This document shows positions 7,251-14,963 of a stretch of DNA of 64,000 nucleotides, in pieces. Numbering within the stretch: position 1 is the stretch's first letter; each line of letters opens with the position of its first letter. Source of the stretch: Caproicibacter sp046707225. Lineage in GTDB: Bacteria; Bacillota; Clostridia; Oscillospirales; Acutalibacteraceae. The position numbers and the translations under genes were made by a program. The stretch lies in contig NZ_JBJKOP010000029.1 of the NCBI RefSeq assembly GCF_046707225.1, positions 1-64,000 on the forward strand, written 5' to 3'. The notes beneath the pieces were generated by a model. That model did no database searches, was not told the origin of the DNA, and was given only the letters and a program-made list of their open reading frames with translations.

Positions 7251-8069
7251 ATGTCGGAATCCCCGAAAGGGTATTTGATTATTATCGGAGGAGCGGAGGA
7301 TAAAAAGGGAGAAAGCGTTATATTAAGGCAGGCGCCGGAGATGCTATCCGGTTCTGACCGGCTCACCGTGCTGACCACGGCAACGGAAAAGCCGCAGGAA
7401 GCAGGGAAGAAATACAAGGATGTTTTCAGCGGCCTCGGAGTAAAAAATGTCAGCGTTCTGGATATCAGCAACCGGGAACAGGCCGAAAGTCCGGAAAACT
7501 GCAGCGCGATTTCAAAATCGAAATGCGTTTTCTTTACGGGCGGCGACCAGCTGAGAATTACGAGCATTCTTGGGGGAACCAAGGTGAACGATGAACTGAA
7601 AAAACTGTATTTTGATGGGGGGATCATCATGGGAACCAGCGCCGGAGCTTCGGCCATGACTTCCACGATGGTAGTTCAGGGCAACGACAATGAACCGGCA
7701 AGAAAATGCACCCTGAAAATGGCGCCGGGCCTTGGGCTGCTGAGCGGCGTCATCATCGATCAGCACTTTGATCAGCGCGGACGGTTTGGCAGGCTGCTGT
7801 GCGGCATCGCGGAGAATCCGGACGTCCTTGGAATCGGAATCGACGAGGATACGGCGATCAAACTTTATCCCGACCAGCACTTTGAGGTGATCGGTTCCAA
7901 TGCCGTTACCATCATGGATGGAAAAACCATTCAAAGCTCAAATGTTTCGGAACTGAATCAGAACGAGCTCCTGATGATCACCGGCGTTACGGTGCACACG
8001 CTGCCCACAGGCTATGGATTTGAACTAAAGGATAGAAAGGTTTTGCGACTGAATGATGGAAAGCAATAA
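7251..8069 (+). CDS. cphB: Cyanophycinase
   Basis: A serine peptidase of family S51 that cuts cyanophycin (multi-L-arginyl-poly-L-aspartate) to beta-Asp-Arg dipeptides. The nucleophile motif GTSAGASAMT is at about residues 127-136, with YLIIIGGAEDKKGE at the N-terminus, FFTGGDQLR before it and DQHFDQRGRFGRL and GIGIDEDTA after it, all characteristic. 272 aa is the normal size. The ATG at 7251 is preceded by GAGGAG at about 10 nt; a GTG at 7242 overlapping the iadA stop is too close to that site. It overlaps the start of cphA by 17 bp, so the two are translationally linked. Confidence 0.93.
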   Translation: MSESPKGYLIIIGGAEDKKGESVILRQAPEMLSGSDRLTVLTTATEKPQEAGKKYKDVFSGLGVKNVSVLDISNREQAESPENCSAISKSKCVFFTGGDQLRITSILGGTKVNDELKKLYFDGGIIMGTSAGASAMTSTMVVQGNDNEPARKCTLKMAPGLGLLSGVIIDQHFDQRGRFGRLLCGIAENPDVLGIGIDEDTAIKLYPDQHFEVIGSNAVTIMDGKTIQSSNVSELNQNELLMITGVTVHTLPTGYGFELKDRKVLRLNDGKQ

Positions 8070-10701
8070 GATTCAGATCCTTGACCATCGCTATTACCGC
8101 GGCAGGAATATTTACAGTCATAAGCCGGTAATGAAGATGATCGTGGATATTGGTAAATACGGTCTGATTCCCACAAAGGAGATTCCCGGATTCAACCAAA
8201 AACTTCTTTCCTGTTTTCCGGGGCTGAAAACAAACTACTGCAGTCTGGGTTATGAAGGGGGCTTTCTGGAACGCCTGGAAGAGGGGACCTACCTGGCCCA
8301 TGTGCTGGAACACACGATTCTTGAAATGCAGGCCATGCTGGGTTACGAAGTCAGCTTCGGGCGGACCAGAACCATTGAGGAACCGTCCAAATACTACCTG
8401 GTCTATCAATACAAAAACGAAGTGTGCGGTTTGGAATGCGGAAAGGCCGCGGTTTTTATTCTGAACCGGTTTCTAGACAACAAGGAAGTCGACATCGAGG
8501 GCTTTCTGGATTATCTGGGCGAAATATCCATCAACGCAGAACTGGGACCCAGCACCACAGCGATTGTGGAAGAGGCCCAGAAGCGCGGAATTCCCGTGAC
8601 CAGAATCGGCCATGAAAGTCTGGTGCGAATTGGCTACGGAAAATACAGCCATTTGGTCGAATCGACTCTGACCGACCTGACTTCCTGCATTTCCGCCGAT
8701 ATTTCCTCCAATAAACAGCTGACGAAATCCATGCTCAGTGAAAATAAAATTCCGGTTCCGTATGGAAAAACGGTTTACTCCGAACTGTCCGCAGTCATGG
8801 CCGCCGGTCAGGTTGGACTTCCCGTTGTCATTAAGCCGATCGATGGAAATCAGGGGAAGGGCGTTTCCCTGAACCTGAACAGTGAGGAAGAAATCAAGGC
8901 GGCATACCGCAACGCTGCGAAATTCGGAACCGGCGCCGTTGTGGAACAGTATGTAAAAGGGAAGGATTTCCGCGTGCTTGTGGTCGGCGACCGGGTCTGC
9001 GCCGTCGCGGAACGCCTTCCGGCCTGTGTGACCGGGGACGGGATTCATACGATTCAGGAATTGATCCGGCTGAAAAACAGCGATCCCAGACGGGGAGAAG
9101 CCCATGAAAAGCCGCTGACAAAAATTCGCCTTGACGAAGTCGCGCTGGACGAACTGAAAAAACAAAAGAAAAAGCCGGAGGATGTTCCCGAAAAGGGTGA
9201 AACCGTACTGCTCAGAAAAAACGGGAACCTCAGTACGGGGGGGACGGCTACCGACTGCACGGACCTAATCCATCCCGACAACGCGGAGTTTGCCGTCAGG
9301 GCGGCTCAGGTAATTGGGCTTGACGTTGCGGGCGTCGATTTTGTCACGGAAGATATCTCCCGGTCGATTCAAGAGACGGGCGGGGTGATTGTGGAAGTCA
9401 ACACGGCGCCGGGAATCCGCATGCATCTGTATCCGAGCGAAGGCACTTCCAGAAACGTCGCGAAGGATATAGTGGATCGGCTGTTTCCGCATGCGGAATA
9501 CTGTTTCCCCATTGTATCCGTCACCGGGACGAATGGAAAGACCACAACCGTGCGCCTGATTCACCATGTACTTTCCATGACGGGGCTCAACGTCGGCATG
9601 ACCAGTACCTGCGGAACCTACATTGGGAATAAGTGCGTCTGCAAAGGCGACAATTCGGGGCCGCGCAGCGCGGAGTCCCTGCTGTCCGACCAGACGGTGG
9701 AGGCCGCGGTTCTGGAAACGGCGCGCGGCGGCATTGTCCGGGAGGGCCTGGGCTATGATCTGGCGGACGTCGGGGTCATTACCAATATCGCGGACGATCA
9801 TTTGGGACTGAACGGTGTGGAAACTCTGGAGGATCTGGCCTTTGTAAAATCACTGGTCGTCGAGGCCGTTAAAAAGGACGGGTATGCGGTGCTGAACGCG
9901 CGGGACCCGATGACTCCGACGATTTTGAAAAGAGTACGCTCCAACGTGATTCTTTTCTCCGGGCATCCCACGAAAGACGTTTTTGTTCCCAAAGGATGTG
10001 TCAGGGTATATGAAGAAAACGGCGGAATTGTAATCAGCACGCCCCGTGAAAGACTGAATCTGATTCAGATATCAGAGATTCCAGTAACAGGCGGAGGTCT
10101 TATCGAGTGCAATATCGAAAACTGTCTTGCCGCCGTTTCGGCCCTCTACGCGCTGCGCGTGCCTTTAGAAGTGATTCGAAAAGGACTGAAAAGCTTTTTG
10201 ATGAACACGGGGCGGTTTGATCTGTTTCGGCTGGGCGGATTTCACGTCATGCTGGATTACGGGCACAACCGGCCCGGTTATGAAAATGTCATAAAGGCTT
10301 GCGGAAAAATGGAGCATGAAAGGCTGATCGGCGTGATCGGTATGCCTGGCGACCGAAGTGACGCGGCAATTCGGGATACCGCTCACCTCTGTGCGAAATC
10401 CTTTGACGGAATTTATGTGAAAGAGGATGAAGACCTGCGGGGGAGGAAAAAAGGCGAAGTTGCGGATCTGTTCTACCGGACGATTACCGGCGACGGATTT
10501 CCAAAGGACCGGATTTCAGTTTTCGAACGGGAATCGGAGGCGCTGAAAAACGCCGTCGCTCAGGCGAAAGACGGAGACCTGATTGTCGCTTTTTATGAAA
10601 AGCTGGAACCGCTGAAACAGTACCTGGAATCGGCGGGAGCGGAAAAAGTGGATTTTTGTCCGCCGGAGATGCCGCGTCGGGAAAAAGTGCAGATATCATA
10701 A
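8053..10701 (+). CDS. cphA: Cyanophycin synthetase
   Basis: CphA polymerises Asp and Arg into cyanophycin using ATP for both additions. The 882-residue protein has the expected order: an N-terminal domain (1-215), an ATP-grasp domain (about 220-480, with VIKPIDGNQGKGVSL) and a Mur-ligase-like domain whose P-loop GTNGKTTTVR is near residue 492, followed by ETARGGIVREGLG and LDYGHNRPGY. All these parts appear intact. ATG at 8053 and the next codon (8056) are both possible starts. The gene closes the iadA-cphB-cphA operon and is followed at once by a perfect hairpin (10701-10740). Confidence 0.95.
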   Translation: MMESNKIQILDHRYYRGRNIYSHKPVMKMIVDIGKYGLIPTKEIPGFNQKLLSCFPGLKTNYCSLGYEGGFLERLEEGTYLAHVLEHTILEMQAMLGYEVSFGRTRTIEEPSKYYLVYQYKNEVCGLECGKAAVFILNRFLDNKEVDIEGFLDYLGEISINAELGPSTTAIVEEAQKRGIPVTRIGHESLVRIGYGKYSHLVESTLTDLTSCISADISSNKQLTKSMLSENKIPVPYGKTVYSELSAVMAAGQVGLPVVIKPIDGNQGKGVSLNLNSEEEIKAAYRNAAKFGTGAVVEQYVKGKDFRVLVVGDRVCAVAERLPACVTGDGIHTIQELIRLKNSDPRRGEAHEKPLTKIRLDEVALDELKKQKKKPEDVPEKGETVLLRKNGNLSTGGTATDCTDLIHPDNAEFAVRAAQVIGLDVAGVDFVTEDISRSIQETGGVIVEVNTAPGIRMHLYPSEGTSRNVAKDIVDRLFPHAEYCFPIVSVTGTNGKTTTVRLIHHVLSMTGLNVGMTSTCGTYIGNKCVCKGDNSGPRSAESLLSDQTVEAAVLETARGGIVREGLGYDLADVGVITNIADDHLGLNGVETLEDLAFVKSLVVEAVKKDGYAVLNARDPMTPTILKRVRSNVILFSGHPTKDVFVPKGCVRVYEENGGIVISTPRERLNLIQISEIPVTGGGLIECNIENCLAAVSALYALRVPLEVIRKGLKSFLMNTGRFDLFRLGGFHVMLDYGHNRPGYENVIKACGKMEHERLIGVIGMPGDRSDAAIRDTAHLCAKSFDGIYVKEDEDLRGRKKGEVADLFYRTITGDGFPKDRISVFERESEALKNAVAQAKDGDLIVAFYEKLEPLKQYLESAGAEKVDFCPPEMPRREKVQIS

Positions 10702-10740
10702 GCAAGGCCCTGTCGTATTTGCGACAGGGCCTTGCTGCTT
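10701..10740 (+). terminator. Hairpin terminator after cphA
   Basis: Perfect 15-bp stem (AGCAAGGCCCTGTCG with CGACAGGGCCTTGCT) starting in the cphA stop codon; the T-run is weak. Confidence 0.7.
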
Positions 10741-10741
10741 C

Positions 10742-10844
10742 TACAGCAGTTCCAGTTGAATTTTAGAATTTGCTTATGTCTTTCCCCCGCCATCGGCGGG
10801 GGAAAGACATGTCCATATTTGCAATCAAAATTGGAAATGCTGTA
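10742..10844. repeat. 103-bp palindromic element, MITE-like
   Basis: Two 50-bp arms around a 3-nt centre (ATC). The outer 7 bp (TACAGCA) and inner 16 bp (ATGTCTTTCCCCCGCC) match perfectly and the middle is imperfect. Both ends are TA, as for TA-duplicating IS630/Tc1-type miniature elements, with inner ends CAGCA/TGCTG. It lies between two convergent genes. It does not code. A second copy is not seen in this window. Confidence 0.6.
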
Positions 10845-10851
10845 AGAGGGG

Positions 10852-11400
10852 TTAAGAGTCGTATTTATAAAAGTAAAAAATGTGCTTGATTGGGTCGTAT
10901 AAGGCAAATATAAAGTCATGAGAATACTGGTTTTGAAGTGGGCTTGTTTTGCTGCGGATGTCTTGCTCGTTTCGGTTCAGAAAGAAGTAGGAGCCGATTG
11001 AAACGTCTTTTGTTTTCTTGATCCAATCGTCTCCAATCCCCTCATAATGAATCGCATCGGCCCCGTTTCCTCCGTAAATCAGGAGAGCAAGGTCCTCCGG
11101 CATCGGCAAGGGCAGCCAACCGTTTTGATTGGTGATCCCCATTTCCTCTTTGTCCGCGTCAGCGGGCAGCGCAACTTCAAGATCGACTTCGCCGTCTCCG
11201 AACCAGCCGGTGGAATCGCTGTACTCAGCCACGGAAGATTTGCGCGGAATGGCAACCTTTAACGTGTTTTCAATCCGCGATATTTCTTGCGCTTGCGGGT
11301 CAAAAACATAAAAACACAAAGGATAGAGAACCGCCAATCCGATGAGTGCCGTCCCCAGCACGATCAGAAACGCAGTCAAAACCGGGCTTCGCTGGCGCAT
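10852..11400 (-). CDS. Membrane-anchored protein of unknown function
   Basis: 182 residues with one N-terminal transmembrane segment (about 9-31, TAFLIVLGTALIGLAVLYPL) and a predicted extracytoplasmic domain of about 150 residues rich in acidic and aromatic amino acids (WLPLPMPEDLALLIYGG, FIFALYDPIKHIFYFYKY). I do not recognise a family. It is the third gene after DUF2975 and an Xre-type regulator on the same strand (18-bp gap to the regulator), so probably one operon. That context suggests a sensor or an envelope-related output, but nothing in the sequence shows which. Confidence 0.7.
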   Translation of the reverse strand: MRQRSPVLTAFLIVLGTALIGLAVLYPLCFYVFDPQAQEISRIENTLKVAIPRKSSVAEYSDSTGWFGDGEVDLEVALPADADKEEMGITNQNGWLPLPMPEDLALLIYGGNGADAIHYEGIGDDWIKKTKDVSIGSYFFLNRNEQDIRSKTSPLQNQYSHDFIFALYDPIKHIFYFYKYDS

Positions 11401-11418
11401 AGGCGTTGCCTCCGTTCA

Positions 11419-11649
11419 TTAATCCGTTTCCGAATCGGCTTTTTCATCGTTTTCGAATTCCAACAGATCCCCGGGCTGACAGTTCAGCACGGTGCAAATC
11501 CGGTCCAGAGTGGAAAAGCGAATCGCTTTTGCCTTCCCGTTTTTCAGAATCGAAAGATTAGCCATGGTGATCCCGACTTTTTCAGACAGCTCCGTCACGC
11601 TCGTCTTTCGTTTTGCCAGCATGACGTCTAAATTCACTCTGATAGCCAT
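11419..11649 (-). CDS. Xre-family (YozG-like) transcriptional regulator
   Basis: A 76-residue single-domain helix-turn-helix protein: MAIRVNLDVMLAKRKTSV, then SVTELSEKVGITMANLSILK as the helix-turn-helix (about residues 16-36) and the conserved tail LDRICTVLNCQPGDLLEF. Such minimal Xre proteins are usually encoded beside a DUF2975 membrane protein, exactly as here (10-bp gap). It probably binds the ATTG-N5-CAAT repeats at the operon promoter (12173-12214); that is inference from position and symmetry. Confidence 0.88.
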   Translation of the reverse strand: MAIRVNLDVMLAKRKTSVTELSEKVGITMANLSILKNGKAKAIRFSTLDRICTVLNCQPGDLLEFENDEKADSETD

Positions 11650-11659
11650 TGTTTGCTCC

Positions 11660-12148
11660 TTATACGGTCAGATCGTTTTCCTGCTTCAAATCGCACGCTT
11701 TTTCAACAAGATGCGAAAGGGCCGCGCATACGATCGCCGCCGATGTTCCTGTAAAAGTAATGAACAGGATTAAAAGCAGAATTCCCGGATGAAGCAGTTT
11801 CATCGTCAGCAGGATGACGGCGGCCGCGAAATAGAGCAGGCTTTCCGACAGGGCCAAACCGCCAATCATCCGGAGACGTTTCCCGTTCTTTCTGCAAAAG
11901 GAGTTGTCTTTTGCAATTTCCCGGCAGATTTGCCACGACTTCCAAAGAGCCAGATAGAAAGGGATGGCGGTGACCCAGAGAAAAGCCATGCAGGGAAAAA
12001 GCAGATAGCTTAGTTCGGGATTCGCCTGTACGGCTTCCTTCCCCAATTCCGGTGCGATTAGAAAACACAGAGCGGCTCCAAGCAGTGCGGCAAAAAGAAT
12101 AATGCCCTTCAGCCATTTCGAAAATTCCATCCGTTTCAATGCAATCAT
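11660..12148 (-). CDS. DUF2975 membrane protein
   Basis: 162 residues with four predicted membrane helices (residues about 12-31, 47-68, 92-115, 120-146) and the hydrophilic loop KSWQICREIAKDNSFCRKNGKRLRMIG typical of DUF2975. The family has no defined biochemical role but is nearly always paired with a small Xre regulator, here its downstream neighbour. Start ATG 12148 is supported by AGGAG upstream. A promoter and inverted repeats lie just before it. Confidence 0.88.
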   Translation of the reverse strand: MIALKRMEFSKWLKGIILFAALLGAALCFLIAPELGKEAVQANPELSYLLFPCMAFLWVTAIPFYLALWKSWQICREIAKDNSFCRKNGKRLRMIGGLALSESLLYFAAAVILLTMKLLHPGILLLILFITFTGTSAAIVCAALSHLVEKACDLKQENDLTV

Positions 12149-12163
12149 CTCCTAACGATTGCT

Positions 12164-12192
12164 ATTATAGAACAATTAATATTGAAACGCAA
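12164..12192 (-). promoter_or_regulatory. Promoter of the DUF2975-Xre operon
   Basis: On the minus strand, TTGCGT (12192-12187), 17-bp spacer, TATAAT (12169-12164), about 15 bp before the start codon region. Confidence 0.65.
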
Positions 12193-12214
12193 TATAAATT
12201 CATTGATAAACAAT
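12173..12214. promoter_or_regulatory. Tandem inverted-repeat operator
   Basis: Two ATTG-N5-CAAT sites (12181-12193 and 12202-12214) lie 21 bp centre to centre, i.e. two helical turns, and a third half-related CAAT-N4-ATTG runs up to 12184. They overlap and flank the -35 box, as expected for autorepression by the Xre protein. Confidence 0.5.
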
Positions 12215-12320
12215 ATATTTTATTCTGATAAGCCAAAACGGATCTGGCGTAAGCGGTTGCCGGAAAGCCAAAGCAGGAGTATAATAAGATTCAAAATAAA
12301 ATGAGAAAAGAGGAACCTGT

Positions 12321-12824
12321 TTGCCGGAACTTTGCGACGTTTACGATCAAAACAAAAACAGGACCGGCAGAGTCTGGACCCGCGGCGTCCCGATGCGGCT
12401 CGGAGATTACCGTCTTGTAGTATATGCGTGGATTTTTGACCGGGAAGGGCAGCTGCTGATGACCAGAAGACACCCGAAAAAAGTTTGGGGCGGCTGCTGG
12501 GAATGCACGGCGGGCGGCGTTCAGGCGGGAGAGACAAGCCTGCAGGGTGCGTTGCGAGAGCTGCGTGAGGAGATCGGCGTTTCTTTTGCCGAGAAAGATG
12601 CGTCCCTGCTGCACAGTAGCCTTGACGGGAACGTCTGGATCGATACCTGGCTGTTTCAAAATTGCCGGGTGGGCGAGCTTCGGCTTCAGCCCGAGGAAGT
12701 GACACAGGCCAAATGGGTCGGCCGCGAGGAATATGAAGACATGTGCCGACAGGGAATTGTGGTTCCGGCCTGCACGCGGTTTTATGAATGGATGAAAGAA
12801 ATGGAGGAGAAGAATGAAGCGTGA
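12321..12824 (+). CDS. Nudix hydrolase (isopentenyl-diphosphate isomerase-like subgroup)
   Basis: 167 residues containing an intact Nudix box, GGVQAGETSLQGALRELREEIG (residues about 65-87), which binds the metal and diphosphate. The N-terminal CDVYDQNKNRTGRVWTRG and the Trp-rich PKKVWGGCWECTAGG resemble the Idi-type clade whose members hydrolyse various nucleoside diphosphate derivatives. The substrate is unknown. The start is TTG 12321 after AGAGGAA. Its end overlaps the AlaX-type gene by 11 bp, so the two are co-translated. Confidence 0.85.
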   Translation: MPELCDVYDQNKNRTGRVWTRGVPMRLGDYRLVVYAWIFDREGQLLMTRRHPKKVWGGCWECTAGGVQAGETSLQGALRELREEIGVSFAEKDASLLHSSLDGNVWIDTWLFQNCRVGELRLQPEEVTQAKWVGREEYEDMCRQGIVVPACTRFYEWMKEMEEKNEA

Positions 12825-13995
12825 GACGGTAAAACTTTACGATTTGAATTCAAAGCTGAGAACTTTTCAAGCCCGTGTGCTGGAGTGCGTCCCCGAGAAA
12901 GACCGGTTTCTGGTCGTTCTTGACCGCACGGTTTTTTTTCCGGAAGGGGGCGGTCAGCCTTCCGACCGGGGGGTCCTGAATTTTGCAAACGTTCTGGACG
13001 TTCAGGAAAAGGACGGAATCGTCTACCATACCTCGGACCGGTCGTTCCAGCCGGGAGAAATGGTTTCCGGAGGAATCGACTGGCCGCGCCGCTTTGGGCT
13101 GATGCAGCAGCATTCCGGCGAGCATATTGTTTCCGGGCTGGCCCACCGGCTGTTTGGGCTTGACAACGTCGGCTTTCATATGAGCGAAACGTCTTTGACG
13201 GTTGACCTGAACGGGGAGCTTTCCGCGGAGGACCTTGCGCTGATCGAGCGGCTGGCCAACCGGGCGGTCTGGGAGAACCTTGCGGTAAAAGTGTCGTATC
13301 CTTCCGCGCAGGAGCTGGGAAGTATTCCTTACAGAAGCAAAAAGGAACTCACCGGCCGTGTTCGGATCGTTGAGTTTCCCGGTTACGATATCTGCGCCTG
13401 CTGCGGCACCCATGTGGAGCGTACCGGAGAAATCGGCGCGGTTAAGATGTTGTCTTCCCAGCGGTACAAAGGCGGGACCAGACTGACAATGGCCTGCGGC
13501 GGTCAGGCCCTTCGGGATTACGGAGAGAGGGTAAACAGCGTATCTTCCGTTTCCGCGCTGCTTTCCGCAAAGCCGGCGGAGATCGAACAGTCTGTCGAAC
13601 GGGTTCTGCGCGATAACGCGGATTTAAAGCGGCGGCTTTCCGCCCTTCGGGCGGAAATTTTTCAGTTGAAGGCGGGCGCTATTGCCCCGGGCTGCGGAAA
13701 TATTCTGATCTTTGATGACGACCTGACTCCGGACGAGCTTCGCCGGTTTGCGCTGATTTTGTCGGAACGCTGTTCCGCGACGGCCGCGGTTTTTTCCGGC
13801 GGTGATTCAAAAGGGTACCGATATGCCGTGTCCGACCCCACAAATGACGTCAGACCCTATGCGAAAGAACTGTCCGCCGCTTTTTCCGGAAGGGGAGGCG
13901 GCCCGAAGGAACTGGTGCAGGGTTCGATAAGCGGAATGCAAAAAGAAATCAAATTGTTTTTTGAGCAAAAAGCGTTCCGCTGTCAGGAATCGTAA
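12814..13995 (+). CDS. Alanyl-tRNA editing protein, AlaX-L type (DHHA1-containing)
   Basis: A free-standing homologue of the AlaRS editing half that deacylates Ser- or Gly-tRNA(Ala). The zinc-binding motifs are present: HSGEH (near residue 99) and CACCGTHV (near residue 195). FFPEGGGQPSDRG is the typical AlaX glycine-rich motif. The C-terminal 130 residues carry a coiled coil and a DHHA1 domain ending in GRGGGPKELVQGS. At 393 aa it is the long form. It overlaps the Nudix gene upstream and has no obvious terminator. Confidence 0.9.
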   Translation: MKRETVKLYDLNSKLRTFQARVLECVPEKDRFLVVLDRTVFFPEGGGQPSDRGVLNFANVLDVQEKDGIVYHTSDRSFQPGEMVSGGIDWPRRFGLMQQHSGEHIVSGLAHRLFGLDNVGFHMSETSLTVDLNGELSAEDLALIERLANRAVWENLAVKVSYPSAQELGSIPYRSKKELTGRVRIVEFPGYDICACCGTHVERTGEIGAVKMLSSQRYKGGTRLTMACGGQALRDYGERVNSVSSVSALLSAKPAEIEQSVERVLRDNADLKRRLSALRAEIFQLKAGAIAPGCGNILIFDDDLTPDELRRFALILSERCSATAAVFSGGDSKGYRYAVSDPTNDVRPYAKELSAAFSGRGGGPKELVQGSISGMQKEIKLFFEQKAFRCQES

Positions 13996-14044
13996 AACCG
14001 CGATGTGAAATTATGCAGAATACCCTAGATTGCGTAAAAAAATC

Positions 14045-14073
14045 TTGCACCTTTGGGGAATCAATGCTATAAT
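14045..14073 (+). promoter_or_regulatory. Promoter of the phosphoribosyltransferase gene
   Basis: TTGCAC (14045-14050), 17-bp spacer, TATAAT (14068-14073). It rules out start codons upstream of about 14080. Confidence 0.75.
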
Positions 14074-14109
14074 ATTTACGACTTTTATTGGGAAAGTGGT
14101 GTGCCGGTC

Positions 14110-14748
14110 ATGGAAAGCAGAACAGTTCAAGTTCATTGCGATAAAAACCGGGATATTGTTTTGAATCTTATCCCGGGGCACTTTGCAACCTCGCATTCTC
14201 ACGTGAACTATTACATTGACATGACAGGCATTAAACATCAGCAGAAAATTGCCAAACAGGCAGCGGAATTCATGGCTGAAAAGTACATCAATTCCGTGGC
14301 CGTTGATACGATCATCTGTATGGACGGCTGCGAAATAATCGGTGCTTTTTTGGCGGAGGAACTCTCAAAATCAGGTATTTCCTCCCTGAATGAGGGAACC
14401 GACATCAGCATTATAACCCCCGAATATCCCAATGGGCAGCTTCTGTTCCGCGACAATGTCCAGGATCGGATCTGGAACAAAAACATTCTTTTACTTGTGG
14501 CTTCCGCAACCACCGGCAAGACGATTAACCGCTCGCTGGAATGCATCCGTTATTACGGCGGCAAAATCGTAGGAACCTCCGCGATTTTCAGCGCGATCGG
14601 AAAGACCGGCGGCATAGAGGTCAACTCTATTTTTACCAGTGATGATTTACCGAATTATTTTACCTGCTCCGTTCTTGACTGTCCGTATTGTCAAAAGGGG
14701 CAGAAGATTGACGCGATTGTGAATAGTTACGGATACTCCAAAATTTAA
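14110..14748 (+). CDS. Orotate phosphoribosyltransferase-like protein
   Basis: 212 residues of the type I phosphoribosyltransferase fold: DTIICMDGCEIIGAFLAEEL supplies the substrate loop and ILLLVASATTGKTINRSLE the PRPP-binding loop region, where SATTG replaces the usual acidic DDVxT. That departure, and the C-terminal CPYC motif, make true orotate PRT activity uncertain. The ATG at 14110 was chosen because the promoter's -10 box (14068-14073) lies inside the longer frame. It is transcribed alone, with a terminator at 14755-14782. Confidence 0.7.
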   Translation: MESRTVQVHCDKNRDIVLNLIPGHFATSHSHVNYYIDMTGIKHQQKIAKQAAEFMAEKYINSVAVDTIICMDGCEIIGAFLAEELSKSGISSLNEGTDISIITPEYPNGQLLFRDNVQDRIWNKNILLLVASATTGKTINRSLECIRYYGGKIVGTSAIFSAIGKTGGIEVNSIFTSDDLPNYFTCSVLDCPYCQKGQKIDAIVNSYGYSKI

Positions 14749-14754
14749 GGCTGG

Positions 14755-14782
14755 CAGGCGCATGCCAAGTGCGCCTGTTTTC
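14755..14782 (+). terminator. Rho-independent terminator
   Basis: CAGGCGCA and TGCGCCTG form an 8-bp stem with a 7-nt loop, followed by TTTTC. Confidence 0.75.
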
Positions 14783-14871
14783 ATATTATCCACGATGCGG
14801 AATTTGTTTCACAATATGGATAATTTGAACGGTTTTCGCAAGAGTTTTTGTTAAATTTTTCAAACCTAGCC

Positions 14872-14900
14872 TTGCAACTCGGGATATATTGTGATATATT
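14872..14900 (+). promoter_or_regulatory. Promoter of the butyryl-CoA operon
   Basis: TTGCAA (14872-14877), 17-bp spacer, TATATT (14895-14900). An upstream TTGTTAAAT motif (from about 14848) resembles a half-site for the redox repressor Rex, but the second half is poor, so Rex control is only a possibility. Confidence 0.6.
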
Positions 14901-14963
14901 TAACATAGTCTGTTGTAAATAGTAGTTCGGAAATTTTTGTTGGAATTTAAGGAGGAAAAACCT

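Noticed and set aside
14053..14109. Upstream start (14053) for the phosphoribosyltransferase
   Set aside because: The promoter spacer and -10 box fall inside this stretch, so it cannot be translated from that promoter.
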